DNA from: Enterobacter asburiae
GTDB lineage: Bacteria; Pseudomonadota; Gammaproteobacteria; Enterobacterales; Enterobacteriaceae
Assembly: GCF_008080435.1 (NCBI RefSeq)
Contig: NZ_VRKN01000016.1
Span: forward strand, 1-64,000
DNA: 64,000 nt
Direction of reading: 5' to 3'
A program made the position numbers and the translations under genes. Of this stretch, positions 45,533 through 54,173 are shown in pieces. The first letter of the stretch is position 1, and each line of letters begins with the position of its first letter. The notes beneath the pieces were generated by a model. It saw only the letters and a list, made by a program, of their open reading frames with translations, was not told the origin of the DNA and made no database searches.

Positions 45533-45564
45533 CCCTCACCCCAACCCTCTCCCACGGGAGAGGG
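45533..45564. repeat. dispersed CCCTCACC/CCCTCTCCC palindromic repeat
   Basis: CCCTCACCCCAACCCTCTCCC then ACGGGAGAGGG lies in the gap between sbp and pfkA. Same family as the other four copies. Confidence 0.85.
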
Positions 45565-45573
45565 AGCAACCAT

Positions 45574-45604
45574 AAAAAACGGTAACCCAAGGGTTACCGT
45601 TTTG
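45574..45604 (-). terminator. terminator of pfkA
   Basis: On the minus strand AAAACGGTAACCC-TTGGGTTACCGTTTTTT forms a strong hairpin with T-run about 35 bp after pfkA. Confidence 0.92.
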
Positions 45605-45638
45605 CATTTACCTTGCCGCCACCGGGCAACAGAGCCGA

Positions 45639-46601
45639 TCAGTACAATTTTTTCGCGCAGTCCAGCCAGTCACCTTTGAACGGACGCTTCATGCTTTCAA
45701 TGGCGTCGATGATGTCATGGTGAACCAGTTTTTCGTTCTGAATACCGACGCAGCGGCCGCCGTGACCCTGCAACAGCAGATCGATAGCGTACGCGCCCAT
45801 ACGGGACGCCAGGATACGGTCGTAAGGACCAGGGGAACCACCACGCTGGATGTGACCCAGTACGGTCGCGCGGGTTTCGCGTTTGGTTTCGGCTTCGATG
45901 TACTTCGCCAGCTCGTCAACGTCACAGATGTGCTCGGTGATAGCCACGATCGCGTGTTTTTTACCTTTCGCGATGCCCGCTTTGATTTCAGCCACCAGAT
46001 CTTCACGACTAAATTCGACTTCTGGCACGACGATAAATTCGCAACCGCCCGCAATGGCTGCCGCCAGCGTCAGGTCACCGCAGTAACGGCCCATCACTTC
46101 AACGATAGAGATACGCTGGTGAGAAGACGAGGTGTCACGCAGACGGTCAATCGCTTCAACAACGGTACCCAGCGCAGTAAAGAAGCCGATAGTGTAGTCA
46201 GTACCTTTGATGTCGTTGTCGATGGTGCCTGGCAGGCCGATGCACGGGAAACCCATTTCGGTCAGACGTTTTGCACCCATGTAGGAGCCGTCACCACCGA
46301 TAACCACCAGGGCGTCCAGGCCGCGTTTCTTCATGTTTTCGATAGCCACTTCACGAACGTGTTCATCACGGAATTCCGGGAAGCGCGCAGAACCGAGGAA
46401 AGTACCGCCACGGTTGATCATGTCAGACACGCTGTAACGGTCGAGCTGAACCATACGATCTTCATACAGGCCCAGATAACCGTCATAAACGCCAAAAACT
46501 TCCAGACCTTCCGTCAGCGCTGCACGGACAACACCACGAATTGCCGCGTTCATGCCCGGCGCATCACCGCCGCTTGTCAACACACCGATTTTCTTAATCA
46601 T
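45639..46601 (-). CDS. pfkA: 6-phosphofructokinase I
   Basis: Committing step of glycolysis, ATP-dependent phosphorylation of fructose 6-phosphate; tetramer activated by ADP and inhibited by PEP. The 320 residues equal E. coli PfkA. It has the ATP site [18 protein letters not shown], the catalytic [13 protein letters not shown] and the [11 protein letters not shown] segment. [12 protein letters not shown] is the standard start; the open frame runs 29 codons further upstream without support. A Cra-like operator lies upstream. Confidence 0.98.
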   Translation of the reverse strand: MIKKIGVLTSGGDAPGMNAAIRGVVRAALTEGLEVFGVYDGYLGLYEDRMVQLDRYSVSDMINRGGTFLGSARFPEFRDEHVREVAIENMKKRGLDALVVIGGDGSYMGAKRLTEMGFPCIGLPGTIDNDIKGTDYTIGFFTALGTVVEAIDRLRDTSSSHQRISIVEVMGRYCGDLTLAAAIAGGCEFIVVPEVEFSREDLVAEIKAGIAKGKKHAIVAITEHICDVDELAKYIEAETKRETRATVLGHIQRGGSPGPYDRILASRMGAYAIDLLLQGHGGRCVGIQNEKLVHHDIIDAIESMKRPFKGDWLDCAKKLY

Positions 46602-46699
46602 GACTACCTCTGAACTTAGGAATGCAAAATTGAAATCTGTTGCCGGAAGAAACTTATCGACCAACGAATACTGCAAATAGTATATCAATCCCTTCCAGC

Positions 46700-46711
46700 T
46701 GAATTGATTCA
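46700..46711. promoter_or_regulatory. putative Cra (FruR) operator upstream of pfkA
   Basis: TGAATTGATTCA is a perfect palindrome about 100 bp upstream of the pfkA start and close to the Cra consensus TGAAACGTTTCA. Cra repression of pfkA is established in E. coli; the site here is predicted. Confidence 0.6.
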
Positions 46712-46775
46712 GGTCAGACCAAATGGCGGTAATTTATACACAAAATGCTGGCCTGGCTCACTTTTTTACAACGAA

Positions 46776-47669
46776 TTACGAAAGCCCAACATGACCGGGT
46801 ACAACCGAGCAGGGATCCTGGTGAATGATGACGTCTGAACCAGGAAAACGCTGCAAAATCGCCTGCTCGACCTGCTCAGCAATAACGTGAGCCTGTACCA
46901 GTGGCAGGTTGTCTTCCATTTCAATGTGAATCTGAATAAAGCGGGTCGGCCCTGACTGCCGCGTTCGAAGATCGTGTGCACCGCTGACGCCGGGCCATGA
47001 GGTCACGATAGAAAAAATTTCATTACGTTCTGAGTCCGGGAGGGCGCGGTCAAGCAGTGATTGCACCGCTTCATACCCCATCCGCAGGGCGCTATATAAA
47101 ATATAGATACCAATCCCTAACGCAAACAACGCATCGGCCCGATGCCAGCCATACCAGGCCAGACCGAGCGCAATAAGAATAGCCCCATTCATCATAACAT
47201 CAGATTGATAATGAAGCATATCTGCCCGTACAGCCTGACTTTGCGTTTTGCGAACAACCCAGCGCTGGAACGTTACCAGAACAAGTGTGCATATAAGCGC
47301 AACGATCGTCACAATCACGCCCACGCCGGGATCGTTCATCGGTGTCGGCGAGACGAGATGCTGAATGCCGGTTAAAAACAGGAAAAGCGCAGAACCGGAA
47401 ATGAACATACTTTGCGCCAGCGCGGCCAGCGACTCCGCTTTGCCGTGCCCAAACGTGTGCTCTTCATCCGCTGGCTGCAGCGAATAACGCACTACCAGCA
47501 GGTTGGTCAGCGAGGCGGCAATATCCACCAGCGAGTCCACCAGCGCCGCCAGAATACTGACCGATCCGGTATACCACCACGCGAAAACCTTGATGACCAG
47601 CAAACACGACGCCATTACCGTCGCGGCCATTGCGGCCCGGCTTACCAGTCTTCCATAGGATTGATTCAT
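46776..47669 (-). CDS. fieF: cation diffusion facilitator, Fe(II)/Zn(II) efflux
   Basis: Proton-coupled exporter (YiiP) of ferrous iron and zinc. The 297-residue protein has six membrane helices and a cytosolic domain. Metal-site residues are present: Asp pair in [12 protein letters not shown] (site A) and His/Asp in [11 protein letters not shown]. The cytoplasmic zinc-site region [14 protein letters not shown] and the C-terminal [10 protein letters not shown] are also kept. The C-terminal tail is shorter than in E. coli (300 aa). Start [13 protein letters not shown] is standard. Confidence 0.95.
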   Translation of the reverse strand: MNQSYGRLVSRAAMAATVMASCLLVIKVFAWWYTGSVSILAALVDSLVDIAASLTNLLVVRYSLQPADEEHTFGHGKAESLAALAQSMFISGSALFLFLTGIQHLVSPTPMNDPGVGVIVTIVALICTLVLVTFQRWVVRKTQSQAVRADMLHYQSDVMMNGAILIALGLAWYGWHRADALFALGIGIYILYSALRMGYEAVQSLLDRALPDSERNEIFSIVTSWPGVSGAHDLRTRQSGPTRFIQIHIEMEDNLPLVQAHVIAEQVEQAILQRFPGSDVIIHQDPCSVVPGHVGLS

Positions 47670-47759
47670 AAACGCTCCTGTCATGTCATGCCGCTATTAT
47701 AACGGAAGCATGGGGAGTCGAAGGATGAATAAACGGTTAACAAAAGAGAATGACAGGCA

Positions 47760-47816
47760 AAAAAAAACCCCACATCATGTGGGGGAAGACAGGGATGGTG
47801 TCTATGGCAAGGAAAA
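47760..47816 (-). ncRNA. cpxQ: CpxQ small RNA from the cpxP 3' UTR
   Basis: The sequence after the cpxP stop reads TTTTCCTTGCCATAGACACC then ATCCCTGTCTTC, followed by the terminator CCCCACATGATGTGGGGTTTTTTTT. This matches the processed Hfq-bound CpxQ of E. coli and Salmonella, including the 5' seed that represses inner-membrane protein mRNAs. The 5' end is presumed to arise by RNase E cleavage just after the cpxP stop. The hairpin is also the cpxP terminator. Confidence 0.9.
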
Positions 47817-47822
47817 CAGGGT

Positions 47823-48329
47823 TTACTGGTTACTACGGGTACTGCTATTGCTACTGAAAAACGTCGTTTCTGAGCTTCGCTGCATCCGTGCAACCTCACG
47901 CAGCTGGTCCATTCGCTGCTGATGTCTGGTGTTCAAAACCGCTTGCTGCTCGGGCGTTAGCAGGTGGAACATCTGGTTGCGGACCTTCGCCATCTCTACC
48001 TGGCGGGCAACCTGTTCCTGTGCCATTTTTTCGGCCTGAGCGCGTACAGCGCTTTCGTCAAAATTTTCTGCGGTGACAAGGCGATGCATTGTCTCCATTT
48101 CGCTAACATTAACAGGGGGCTGGTCGTGTCGTGCCCTCTGCATCAGATCTCGCATCTGTTGACGCTGATGTTCGGTTAAACTAATGCCGTCAAACATATG
48201 GCTTTGGCTGCTGTTCTGCGTTGCGCCCTCTTGTAAGGGACTGTTATCGCTGATAATAGCTACAGCAGCCTGGCTAAACGCACTGAACGCCAGCGTTGAG
48301 GCCATGACGGCAGCGGTAACTTTGCGCAT
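47823..48329 (-). CDS. cpxP: periplasmic Cpx repressor and chaperone CpxP
   Basis: LTXXQ-family periplasmic adaptor that inhibits CpxA and helps degrade misfolded proteins. The 168-residue chain has a signal peptide ([22 protein letters not shown]). Two repeats of the family motif follow: [15 protein letters not shown] and [18 protein letters not shown] 48329 is preferred to a GTG one codon upstream. The mature N-terminus and last 15 residues differ from E. coli; the core is conserved. Divergent from cpxRA and driven by a CpxR box. Confidence 0.95.
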   Translation of the reverse strand: MRKVTAAVMASTLAFSAFSQAAVAIISDNSPLQEGATQNSSQSHMFDGISLTEHQRQQMRDLMQRARHDQPPVNVSEMETMHRLVTAENFDESAVRAQAEKMAQEQVARQVEMAKVRNQMFHLLTPEQQAVLNTRHQQRMDQLREVARMQRSSETTFFSSNSSTRSNQ

Positions 48330-48409
48330 CACTTGCTCCCAAAATCTTTCGTGTCGCGATTCAACGAGAGACAGTCTACGATTCAGGCTGCAAACATGCG
48401 TCAGGGGGT

Positions 48410-48424
48410 GTAAAACAACGTAAA
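48410..48424. promoter_or_regulatory. CpxR box between cpxP and cpxRA
   Basis: GTAAA-ACAAC-GTAAA is an exact match to the CpxR consensus GTAAAN5GTAAA, lying 80 bp upstream of cpxP and 56 bp upstream of cpxR. It should activate both directions. Confidence 0.92.
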
Positions 48425-48479
48425 GTCATGGATTAGACAGCCTTGATGTCGTAATTTCTGCCTCGGAGGTATTTAAACA

Positions 48480-49178
48480 ATGAATAAAATCCTGTTAGTT
48501 GATGATGACCGAGAGCTCACATCCCTTTTAAAGGAGTTGCTCGACATGGAAGGTTTCAATGTCCTGGTTGCCCATGATGGCGAGCAGGCGCTGAGTCTCC
48601 TTGACGACAGCATCGATTTACTTTTGCTCGACGTGATGATGCCGAAGAAAAACGGCATTGATACGTTGAAAGAGCTTCGCCAGACACACCAGACTCCCGT
48701 TATTATGCTGACCGCGCGCGGCAGCGAACTTGACCGCGTACTCGGCCTTGAGCTGGGCGCGGATGACTATTTACCGAAGCCGTTTAACGACCGTGAACTG
48801 GTTGCCCGTATTCGCGCTATCCTGCGTCGTTCCCACTGGAGCGAGCAGCAGCAAAATACCGACAACAGCTCACCCACCCTTGAAGTCGACTCCCTGAGCC
48901 TGAACCCGGGCCGTCAGGAAGCGAGCTTTGATGGCCAGACGCTGGAACTGACCGGCACGGAGTTCACCCTGCTGTATCTGCTGGCGCAGCACCTCGGCCA
49001 GGTGGTATCGCGTGAGCATCTAAGTCAGGAAGTGCTGGGCAAACGTCTGACCCCGTTTGACCGCGCCATCGATATGCACATCTCTAACCTGCGCCGTAAG
49101 TTGCCGGAGCGTAAAGACGGTCATCCATGGTTTAAAACCCTGCGTGGTCGCGGTTATCTGATGGTTTCCGCTTCATGA
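48480..49178 (+). CDS. cpxR: envelope-stress response regulator
   Basis: OmpR-class regulator activated by CpxA phosphotransfer. The 232 residues equal E. coli CpxR. It has an N-terminal receiver with Asp51 (LLLLDVMMP) and the conserved Lys in LPKPFND, and a C-terminal winged helix (about 130-228, ELTGTEFTLLYLLAQH; LRGRGYLMV). Its stop overlaps the cpxA start (ATGA), so the two are translationally coupled. Confidence 0.98.
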   Translation: MNKILLVDDDRELTSLLKELLDMEGFNVLVAHDGEQALSLLDDSIDLLLLDVMMPKKNGIDTLKELRQTHQTPVIMLTARGSELDRVLGLELGADDYLPKPFNDRELVARIRAILRRSHWSEQQQNTDNSSPTLEVDSLSLNPGRQEASFDGQTLELTGTEFTLLYLLAQHLGQVVSREHLSQEVLGKRLTPFDRAIDMHISNLRRKLPERKDGHPWFKTLRGRGYLMVSAS

Positions 49179-50548
49179 TAGGAAGCTTAACCGCCCGCAT
49201 CTTCGCCATCTTCTGGCTGACGCTGGCACTGGTTTTAATGCTCGTACTGATGTTGCCAAAACTCGACTCACGCCAGATGACGGAGCTTCTCGACAGCGAG
49301 CAACGTCAGGGCGTGATGATCGAGCAGCACGTGGAAGCCGAGCTGGCAAACGATCCGCCGAACGATTTAATGTGGTGGCGAAGGCTGTTTCGCGCTATCG
49401 ACAAGTGGGCGCCGCCCGGACAACGCCTGCTGCTGGTGACCAGCGAAGGCCGCGTCATTGGGGCCGATCGCAATGAAATGCAGATTATCCGCAACTTCAT
49501 TGGCCAGGCGGATAACGCCGACCATCCCCAGAAGAAGAAATATGGCCGCGTAGAGATGGTGGGGCCTTTCTCCGTCAGAGACGGAGAGGATAATTATCAG
49601 CTCTACCTGATCCGTCCGGCGAGCAACTCCCAGTCTGATTTTATCAACCTGCTGTTTGACCGCCCTCTCCTGCTGCTGATTGTCACCATGCTGGTCAGCT
49701 CGCCGCTGCTGTTATGGCTGGCGTGGAGCCTGGCAAAACCAGCACGTAAGCTGAAGAATGCTGCCGATGAAGTGGCGCAGGGTAACCTGCGACAACACCC
49801 TGAACTGGAAGCCGGACCGCAGGAGTTCCTTGCCGCCGGAACCAGTTTTAACCAGATGGTGAGCGCTCTCGATCGCATGATGACCGCACAGCAACGTCTG
49901 CTGTCGGATATCTCGCACGAGCTGCGTACCCCGCTTACGCGCTTGCAGCTTGGCACCGCGCTGCTGCGCCGCCGCAGCGGTGAGAGCAAAGAGCTGGAGC
50001 GTATTGAAACGGAAGCTCACCGCCTGGACAGCATGATCAACGACCTGCTGGTCATGTCGCGCAATCAGCAGAAAAATGCGCTGGTCAGCGAAACGGTGAA
50101 AGCGAATCATCTCTGGCATGAAGTGCTGGATAACGCGGCGTTCGAAGCGGAACAGATGGGTAAATCCTTCACCGTCAACTTTCCGCCGGGCCCGTGGCCG
50201 CTGTACGGTAACCCCAACACGCTGGAAAGCGCGCTGGAGAACATCGTGCGTAACGCCCTGCGCTACTCACATACGAAGATTGAGGTGGCGTTCTCGGTGG
50301 ATAAAGACGGGATCACCATCATCGTGGACGACGACGGTCCTGGAGTCAGCCCGGAAGACCGCGAGCAGATTTTCCGTCCGTTCTACCGTACCGACGAAGC
50401 GCGCGACCGGGAATCGGGTGGCACGGGGCTGGGTCTGGCGATTGTTGAAACCGCCATGCAGCAGCACCGCGGCTGGGTTAAAGCCGACGACAGCCCGCTG
50501 GGTGGACTACGGTTAACGCTGTGGCTACCGTTGTATAAGCGTTCGTAG
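49175..50548 (+). CDS. cpxA: envelope-stress sensor histidine kinase
   Basis: Inner-membrane kinase/phosphatase sensing misfolded envelope proteins. The 457 residues equal E. coli CpxA. The order is TM1 (about 8-29), periplasmic sensor, TM2 (about 164-185), HAMP, H-box SDISHELRTPLTRLQLG (His248), and the ATPase N, G1 and G2 boxes (ENIVRNALRYS, IIVDDDGPGVS, GGTGLGLAIVET). Confidence 0.98.
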   Translation: MIGSLTARIFAIFWLTLALVLMLVLMLPKLDSRQMTELLDSEQRQGVMIEQHVEAELANDPPNDLMWWRRLFRAIDKWAPPGQRLLLVTSEGRVIGADRNEMQIIRNFIGQADNADHPQKKKYGRVEMVGPFSVRDGEDNYQLYLIRPASNSQSDFINLLFDRPLLLLIVTMLVSSPLLLWLAWSLAKPARKLKNAADEVAQGNLRQHPELEAGPQEFLAAGTSFNQMVSALDRMMTAQQRLLSDISHELRTPLTRLQLGTALLRRRSGESKELERIETEAHRLDSMINDLLVMSRNQQKNALVSETVKANHLWHEVLDNAAFEAEQMGKSFTVNFPPGPWPLYGNPNTLESALENIVRNALRYSHTKIEVAFSVDKDGITIIVDDDGPGVSPEDREQIFRPFYRTDEARDRESGGTGLGLAIVETAMQQHRGWVKADDSPLGGLRLTLWLPLYKRS

Positions 50549-50550
50549 TT

Positions 50551-50600
50551 TCCCCTCACCCCGCCCCTCTCCCCTTTGGGGAGAGGGTTAGGGTGAGGGG
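50551..50600. repeat. 50-bp near-perfect palindrome of the CCCTCACC family
   Basis: CCCCTCACCCCGCCCCTCTC / CCCTTTGGGG / AGAGGGTTAGGGTGAGGGG forms the longest copy of this family in the window, filling the gap between the convergent cpxA and yiiM. Confidence 0.88.
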
Positions 50601-50603
50601 CAG

Positions 50604-51278
50604 TTACTTCCCCCACAATCTCCGCGAATTATCCTCGATCTTGCTGCTTAAACGCCGCTTCTGCATCGTTCTCGTCCAGCTGGTCGATAACCCCGCCGCC
50701 GACAGCAGGCGGTGATACTGCTCGTCATCAAACGGCATATGCCAGGCAATGGCGCAGGCGTCATAAATAGACACATCACTCAGGCGTGATGCCAGCTCAA
50801 GCGGGGCGTCCGCTGAAACCTGCCCTGCCAGCACCACGCGGTACAGCCAGCCGGTTTTGCCTGCTGTTTGCAGCTGGGCAGACATATCCTGAATACCGAA
50901 GTGGAAGTTGAGCTTGAAGCACGGCGAGCGTGGCTGCGTCACCTGAATCAGGGCATCGCCCCAGCGGTAGATATCACCTATAAACACGTTCTTTTCGGTG
51001 AGCCCTTCGGTAGAGAGATTCTCGCCAAACGCGGGAGCGACGAAGAGGTCCGCCTGCTCGGGGAACTCGGTTTTCCAGTACTGATAGTGTTCGCGCGGGT
51101 AGTGGCACAGCGCGCGATCAGGCCCGCCGTGGATTTTCTTTTCGGCCTGCTCGTCACCCGCAAGCCCGAGGTCGGTTAACGTCAGCTCACCGTCGACCTG
51201 AATTTTGGCGATGGCACTCGGGCGGCTGCCGTCGTACTCCCTTACCTTGCCTGTAAATACATTCACCGGATAATGCAT
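50604..51278 (-). CDS. yiiM: MOSC-domain protein YiiM (6-N-hydroxylaminopurine resistance)
   Basis: MOSC-domain protein; the E. coli homologue YiiM is a molybdenum-cofactor-dependent reductase that detoxifies N-hydroxylated bases. The 224 residues cover the MOSC fold: a conserved Cys in TQPRSPCFKLN, and HGGPDRALCHYPREHY near the N-terminus. Start MHYPVNVFTGK follows the family; the open frame extends 21 codons upstream into the sodA terminator. Single gene between sodA and cpxA; kdgT, present here in K-12, is absent. Confidence 0.93.
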   Translation of the reverse strand: MHYPVNVFTGKVREYDGSRPSAIAKIQVDGELTLTDLGLAGDEQAEKKIHGGPDRALCHYPREHYQYWKTEFPEQADLFVAPAFGENLSTEGLTEKNVFIGDIYRWGDALIQVTQPRSPCFKLNFHFGIQDMSAQLQTAGKTGWLYRVVLAGQVSADAPLELASRLSDVSIYDACAIAWHMPFDDEQYHRLLSAAGLSTSWTRTMQKRRLSSKIEDNSRRLWGK

Positions 51279-51299
51279 CGCTGCTCCTTTCTGCAGATA

Positions 51300-51328
51300 C
51301 AAAAAAAGCGAGTCATCAGACTCGCTTC
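51300..51328 (-). terminator. terminator of sodA
   Basis: On the minus strand GAAGCGAGTC-TGAT-GACTCGCTTTTTTT about 20 bp after the sodA stop. Confidence 0.92.
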
Positions 51329-51348
51329 TCACAGGCGTCAATGCAACC

Positions 51349-51969
51349 TTATTTTTTAGCAGCGAAACGTGCTGCTGCTTCGTCCCAGTTCACCACGTCC
51401 CAGAAGGCTTTGATGTAGTCCGGACGACGGTTCTGGAATTTCAGGTAGTAAGCGTGTTCCCACACGTCCAGACCCACGATTGGGAAGCCGGATGCGCCAG
51501 AGATCGCTTCACCCATCAGCGGGGAGTCCTGGTTAGCAGTAGACACTACCGCCAGCTTGTCGCCTTTCAGAACCAGCCACGCCCAGCCAGAGCCGAAACG
51601 GGTTGCAGCAGCTTTTTCGAATTCCGCTTTGAAGTTGTCAACAGAACCGAAGTCGCGCTCGATAGCCGCTTTCAGGTCGCCCTGCAGGGTGGTACCGGTC
51701 TTCAGGCCTTTCCAGAACAGGCTGTGGTTAGCGTGACCGCCAGCGTTGTTACGCAGAACGGTTTTCTTGTCCGCTGGCAGCTGGTCCAGCTTGGTGATCA
51801 GCTCTTCAGCAGACAGGTTAGCGAACTCTGGCAGGCTTTCCAGCGCGGCGTTCGCGTTGTTCACATAGGTCTGGTGGTGTTTAGTGTGATGGATTTCCAT
51901 CGTCTGCTTGTCGAAATGCGGTTCCAGTGCGTCGTAGGCATACGGCAGGGATGGCAGTGTATAACTCAT
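51349..51969 (-). CDS. sodA: manganese superoxide dismutase
   Basis: Cytosolic Mn-dependent dismutation of superoxide. The 206 residues equal E. coli SodA. The metal ligands are conserved: His27 ([12 protein letters not shown]), His82 (NHSLFWKGL), Asp168 and His172 ([12 protein letters not shown]). [10 protein letters not shown] and the Gln-containing [10 protein letters not shown] are typical of Mn forms. Start [14 protein letters not shown] Fur box lies upstream, consistent with iron-repressed expression. Confidence 0.98.
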   Translation of the reverse strand: MSYTLPSLPYAYDALEPHFDKQTMEIHHTKHHQTYVNNANAALESLPEFANLSAEELITKLDQLPADKKTVLRNNAGGHANHSLFWKGLKTGTTLQGDLKAAIERDFGSVDNFKAEFEKAAATRFGSGWAWLVLKGDKLAVVSTANQDSPLMGEAISGASGFPIVGLDVWEHAYYLKFQNRRPDYIKAFWDVVNWDEAAARFAAKK

Positions 51970-52044
51970 AATCCTCTCCATTATTGTCGGGCGGCACAGC
52001 TGTTAATGCCGCGTAAGCAGTTGGTTCATTATAGTTAATTAAAT

Positions 52045-52063
52045 GATATTGAAAATGATTATC
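52045..52063. promoter_or_regulatory. Fur box upstream of sodA
   Basis: GATATTGAAAATGATTATC matches 16 of 19 positions of the Fur consensus GATAATGATAATCATTATC. It lies about 76 bp upstream of sodA, near the expected promoter. Confidence 0.85.
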
Positions 52064-52172
52064 AATGCCGTAGTTTTTATAAGGTTATTCGCATTCTGAC
52101 AAAAGCCAAAATGGGTAATTCACTCAGGAGGTTAACGGAAGATGCTGCCGCGATGACGACAGCATTGTCGGG

Positions 52173-52721
52173 TTAGTTTTGTTCTGCCACCAGCAGCGCA
52201 TACGTGTCTGGCTCCAGAGCCTTAAAGATGTGCGGCTGGTCGGCGGGGTAGCAGATGTAATCCCCGGCAGCGAGCTCTTCCGCCGCGTCGAGCAGGCCGA
52301 CCAGGGCCCGTCCCTGCGTCACAATAATATGCTCTACTGCGCCAGAGGAATGCGGTTGGGAAATACGATCGGCACCTGGCTGAGTCATCAGCAAGTAGAC
52401 ATCCCGCCGTGCGCCCGGTGGACATGCGGCGAGCAAAATGGCTTCATAGTTTGCCTGCCCGGCGACCACTTTCGTTCCTTCACCACGGCGGATCACCTGC
52501 GTGGTCGGTAGCTGCGGCTCAAGCAGGCGGGCGAAAGGTATATCCAGCGCCACGCAAAGCGACCACAGCGTTTCCAGGCTAGGGTTACCGTTGCCGGACT
52601 CCAGTTGGGAAAGGGTGGATTTAGCGATCCCGGCACGGCGGGCAATTTCCGCCAGTGAAAGCCCGGTTCGCAGACGTTCCCGCACCAGACTTTTAGCGAT
52701 CAGGCTGATTGGCTGCGTCAT
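52173..52721 (-). CDS. XRE-family regulator with C-terminal cupin
   Basis: A 182-residue transcription factor. The N-terminal helix-turn-helix (about 9-63; LSLAEIARRAGIAKSTLSQL) is joined to a cupin sensory domain (about 100-175; GAVEHIIVTQGRALVGLL, GDYICYPADQPHIFKAL). Proteins of this type often sit next to azlCD-type genes and control them in response to a small ligand. It is divergent from azlC here, with a perfect GAACGAATCGTTC palindrome in the shared region. Not present at this place in K-12. Ligand unknown. Confidence 0.8.
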   Translation of the reverse strand: MTQPISLIAKSLVRERLRTGLSLAEIARRAGIAKSTLSQLESGNGNPSLETLWSLCVALDIPFARLLEPQLPTTQVIRRGEGTKVVAGQANYEAILLAACPPGARRDVYLLMTQPGADRISQPHSSGAVEHIIVTQGRALVGLLDAAEELAAGDYICYPADQPHIFKALEPDTYALLVAEQN

Positions 52722-52747
52722 ATAACGGCCTCTTTGTTCTATAAATC

Positions 52748-52760
52748 GAACGAATCGTTC
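52748..52760. promoter_or_regulatory. palindromic operator of the azl locus
   Basis: GAACGAATCGTTC is a perfect 13-bp palindrome in the 100-bp region between the XRE-cupin gene and azlC. Additional GTTC/GAAC half-sites lie around it (about 52736, 52784, 52804). A -10-like TATAAT (52790-52795) for azlC is embedded in the array, so binding should repress azlCD and probably the regulator itself (inference). Confidence 0.6.
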
Positions 52761-52824
52761 ATCTTGAAAAACACTTCTGTTGCGTTCATTATAATGGATA
52801 CACGTTCGATATGGCTAAAAATGT

Positions 52825-53484
52825 ATGAAGCATCATCTCTCTTGCCTGAAAGGCGACACCATAAAAGCAATCATCCTGGTCTGCCTCGCGGTCGGCGTGG
52901 TCGGGATGTCATACGGCTCCCTGGCGATGGCCTACGGTTTCCCGGTCTGGGTACCGTTTGTACTCTCCATCACCGTACTCGCAGGCGCGTCAGAGTTTAT
53001 GTTTATCGGCATTGTGGCAAGCGGCGGTAACCCGCTGGCGGCCGCAGCGGCGGGGTTGCTGGTCAACGCGCGGCACGTGCCGTTTGGCGTGACGGTGCGT
53101 GAACTGGTGGGTAAACGTGGCCTGAGCCTTTTGGGCTGCCACATCATGAACGACGAAAGCGTGGTGTTTGGCCTGTCGCAAAAAACAGCCGAGCAGCGCA
53201 AAGCCGCTTACTGGCTATGTGGGTTAGGCGTGGCGATTATCTGGCCGCTGGGGGCATTGCTGGGTGCGATGGTCGGCAAATTACTACCGGATCCGGAAAC
53301 CATCGGGCTGGACGCGGTATTCCCGGCGATTTTGCTGGCGTTAGTGGTGCCTGCGTTTAAAAACCGTACTACGCTGATCCGCGCCTGTAGCGGTGCGGTG
53401 TTGTCGCTGGCCGCCGTGCCGTTTGCACCGGTGGGCTTGCCGGTGCTGCTCTCTTTACTGGGTCTCGCTGCGAGGAAAAAATAA
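52825..53484 (+). CDS. AzlC-family branched-chain amino acid exporter, large subunit
   Basis: A 219-residue polytopic membrane protein of the AzlC (YgaZ-like) family with about five to six hydrophobic segments. Conserved features include AYGFPVWVPFVLSITVLAGA near the N-terminus and the LLVNARHVPFGVTVREL segment. The family exports branched-chain or other small neutral amino acids with a small AzlD partner. The ATG at 52825 has a weak Shine-Dalgarno, so the start is uncertain by a few codons. Stop and azlD start overlap in TAATG. Confidence 0.82.
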   Translation: MKHHLSCLKGDTIKAIILVCLAVGVVGMSYGSLAMAYGFPVWVPFVLSITVLAGASEFMFIGIVASGGNPLAAAAAGLLVNARHVPFGVTVRELVGKRGLSLLGCHIMNDESVVFGLSQKTAEQRKAAYWLCGLGVAIIWPLGALLGAMVGKLLPDPETIGLDAVFPAILLALVVPAFKNRTTLIRACSGAVLSLAAVPFAPVGLPVLLSLLGLAARKK

Positions 53485-53807
53485 TGGGAAATATGACGTT
53501 TTTTATTCTCGGCATCGCCATTTTGTCTGCGGGAACGTATCTGATGCGTCTTGGCGGGGCGAAACTGGGGAACAGGCTGGCACTGTCAGAACGCTCTCAG
53601 GCGCTGCTTTCGGACGCGGCAACGGTGCTGCTGTTTTCCGTCGCGCTGGCGACGACGTTTTATGAAGGTGAACATTTCGCAGGAATGGCGCGCGTGCTGG
53701 GCGTGGCATTTGCGGTGTTTCTGGCCTGGAGAAAGATGCCGTTAATTGTGGTGATCGTCGCAGCAGCGGTGGTGACGGCGTTACTGCGCCTGGCGGGCAT
53801 AAACTAA
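53484..53807 (+). CDS. AzlD-family exporter, small subunit
   Basis: A 107-residue membrane protein with three to four hydrophobic helices (about 3-19, 41-60, 65-82 and 86-103) and the AzlD-type signature AGTYLMRLGGAKLG near the N-terminus. Translationally coupled to the upstream azlC by a one-base overlap. Together they should form the two-part exporter controlled by the adjacent XRE-cupin protein. Substrate cannot be read from sequence. Confidence 0.82.
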   Translation: MGNMTFFILGIAILSAGTYLMRLGGAKLGNRLALSERSQALLSDAATVLLFSVALATTFYEGEHFAGMARVLGVAFAVFLAWRKMPLIVVIVAAAVVTALLRLAGIN

Positions 53808-53831
53808 AAAAGCGCCCCGAGGGCGCTCTTT
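53806..53831. terminator. shared terminator between azlD and the DUF1471 gene
   Basis: AAAAAAGCGCCC-CGA-GGGCGCTCTTT lies between two convergent genes. The long T-run is on the minus strand, so it mainly ends the DUF1471 gene, with weaker action on azlD. Confidence 0.85.
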
Positions 53832-53846
53832 CGACGGTGTGACAGC

Positions 53847-54059
53847 TTATTTATTCAGTTCAGCGGTCATGTGTACGCGGTTACCGGAGAATGCCTGGGT
53901 AATTTTGTAAGATGACGCGCCGGCTTCCTGAGCCTGAGCCGCGATTTTAGCTTCTGCGCCATCAATGGTTGACGCGGTTGCGGTCACGGTCTGTGCAGCG
54001 AAAGAACCGAAAGACGTAGCCAGAGCGATTACAGCGACAAAAGTTTTGATGCTTTTCAT
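53847..54059 (-). CDS. DUF1471 (YdgH/BhsA/McbA-like) small periplasmic protein
   Basis: A 70-residue secreted protein: signal peptide MKSIKTFVAVIALATSFGSFA, then a single DUF1471 domain (AQTVTATASTIDGAEAKIAA to MTAELNK). Relatives such as BhsA, McbA and YhcN respond to stress and influence biofilm and outer-membrane properties. It is a stand-alone gene between the azl locus and fdhD; which paralogue it is cannot be told. Confidence 0.85.
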   Translation of the reverse strand: MKSIKTFVAVIALATSFGSFAAQTVTATASTIDGAEAKIAAQAQEAGASSYKITQAFSGNRVHMTAELNK

Positions 54060-54173
54060 AATATAAACCCTTTCGTTAAGTTGTTCAGGTAAGGCACCGT
54101 GCCTTGATGAGATAAATACTAGACCTCATCCCGAACAACTAAAAGCGGAAGGATTTGCTATTATCATTCAAAA

